DNA of 64,000 nt from Ascaphus truei (lineage: Eukaryota; Chordata; Amphibia; Anura; Ascaphidae): the NCBI GenBank assembly GCA_036426205.1, contig CM071573.1, positions 44,483,664-44,547,663 on the forward strand, in the 5' to 3' direction. The translations under genes were made by a program, and so were the position numbers. The notes under the pieces were generated by a model. It had not been told where the DNA came from. It did no database searches and saw nothing but the letters and a program-made list of their open reading frames with translations. Below, in pieces: positions 63,762 to 64,000 of this stretch (positions are counted from its first letter, which is position 1; every line of letters begins with the position of its first letter).

Positions 63762-64000
63762 AGGGGCTCAACTCCAGTACTCAAGTACCGCCACCAGGTC
63801 AGGTTTTAAGGATATCTCAGCTTCAGCACAGGTGGCTCAATGGAAGACTGAGCCTCTGATTGAGCCACCTTTGCTGAAGCAGGGACTGATTGAGCCACAG
63901 GTGCTGAAGCAAGGGCTGATTGAGCCACCTGTCCTGAAGTAGGGATATCCTAAAAACCTGACCTTTTGGGGGGGGGGGGGTGGTCTTGAGGACTGGAGTT
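63762..64000. mobile_element. Palindromic hAT MITE, copy H (runs off window)
   Basis: It starts AGGGGCTCAACTCCAGTAC. The centre carries three rounds of a GCTGAAGCAGGG-type / TGATTGAGCCACC-type unit, so this copy has an internally expanded palindrome. The right end meets the window edge. Confidence 0.85.

Noticed and set aside
57600..64000. ADD3 exons expected from tetrapod gene order upstream of MXI1
   Set aside because: I found no adducin-like coding exon; it probably lies beyond the window.

Overview
This is a nuclear genome window from a vertebrate, most likely an amphibian and probably an anuran. Two spliced, convergent genes are recognisable: SMNDC1 (SPF30, a Tudor-domain splicing factor) on the + strand at the left, and MXI1 (MAX interactor 1, a bHLH-zipper repressor) on the - strand over 27.2-57.1 kb. 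From general knowledge, the two genes are convergent neighbours in other tetrapods. The amphibian call is an inference from the protein sequences and from the mix of MITEs, hAT and Tc1 elements, L2-like LINEs and Penelope-like tails. No bacterial operons, CRISPR arrays, tRNA or rRNA genes were seen.

Region 1 (1-11.2 kb) is a giant inverted repeat. Its arms are about 5.44 kb (1-5443 and 5776-11215) around a 332-bp spacer. The right arm carries four intact SMNDC1 exons with good splice sites. The left arm carries the same four exons in reverse, damaged mainly by single-base deletions. The first SMNDC1 coding exon (about 40 residues) is absent, because the palindrome centre lies where its upstream intron should continue. 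A fold-back assembly error is the leading explanation, although a real palindrome is not excluded.

Region 2 (11.3-27.2 kb) is the SMNDC1 3' UTR followed by intergenic sequence full of non-autonomous transposons. Two hAT elements stand side by side at 16397-19162 and share an 8-bp target duplication present three times. The second has a G-rich, strand-asymmetric interior.

Region 3 (27.2-57.1 kb) is MXI1. Two alternative first exons each encode a SIN3-interaction helix, and both join five common exons. Both spliced frames are open from start to stop (222 and 265 residues). The introns hold an antisense L2-like LINE, a Tc1 element with a nested MITE, and many minisatellites. Some of these minisatellites lie within about 75 bp of coding exons. 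A sequence gap of N bases lies at 50239-50345 inside one array, beside a second noisy strand flip.

Region 4 (57.1-64 kb) is the MXI1 5' flank, with a long polypyrimidine tract and then MITEs, a mariner-like relic and LINE tails. No third gene is visible.

The two genes do not form a pathway together. SMNDC1 acts in spliceosome assembly and MXI1 antagonises MYC by pairing with MAX. I found no new gene system. The most notable observations are structural: the palindrome, the twin hAT insertion, the transposon-borne minisatellite and the exon-hugging tandem arrays.
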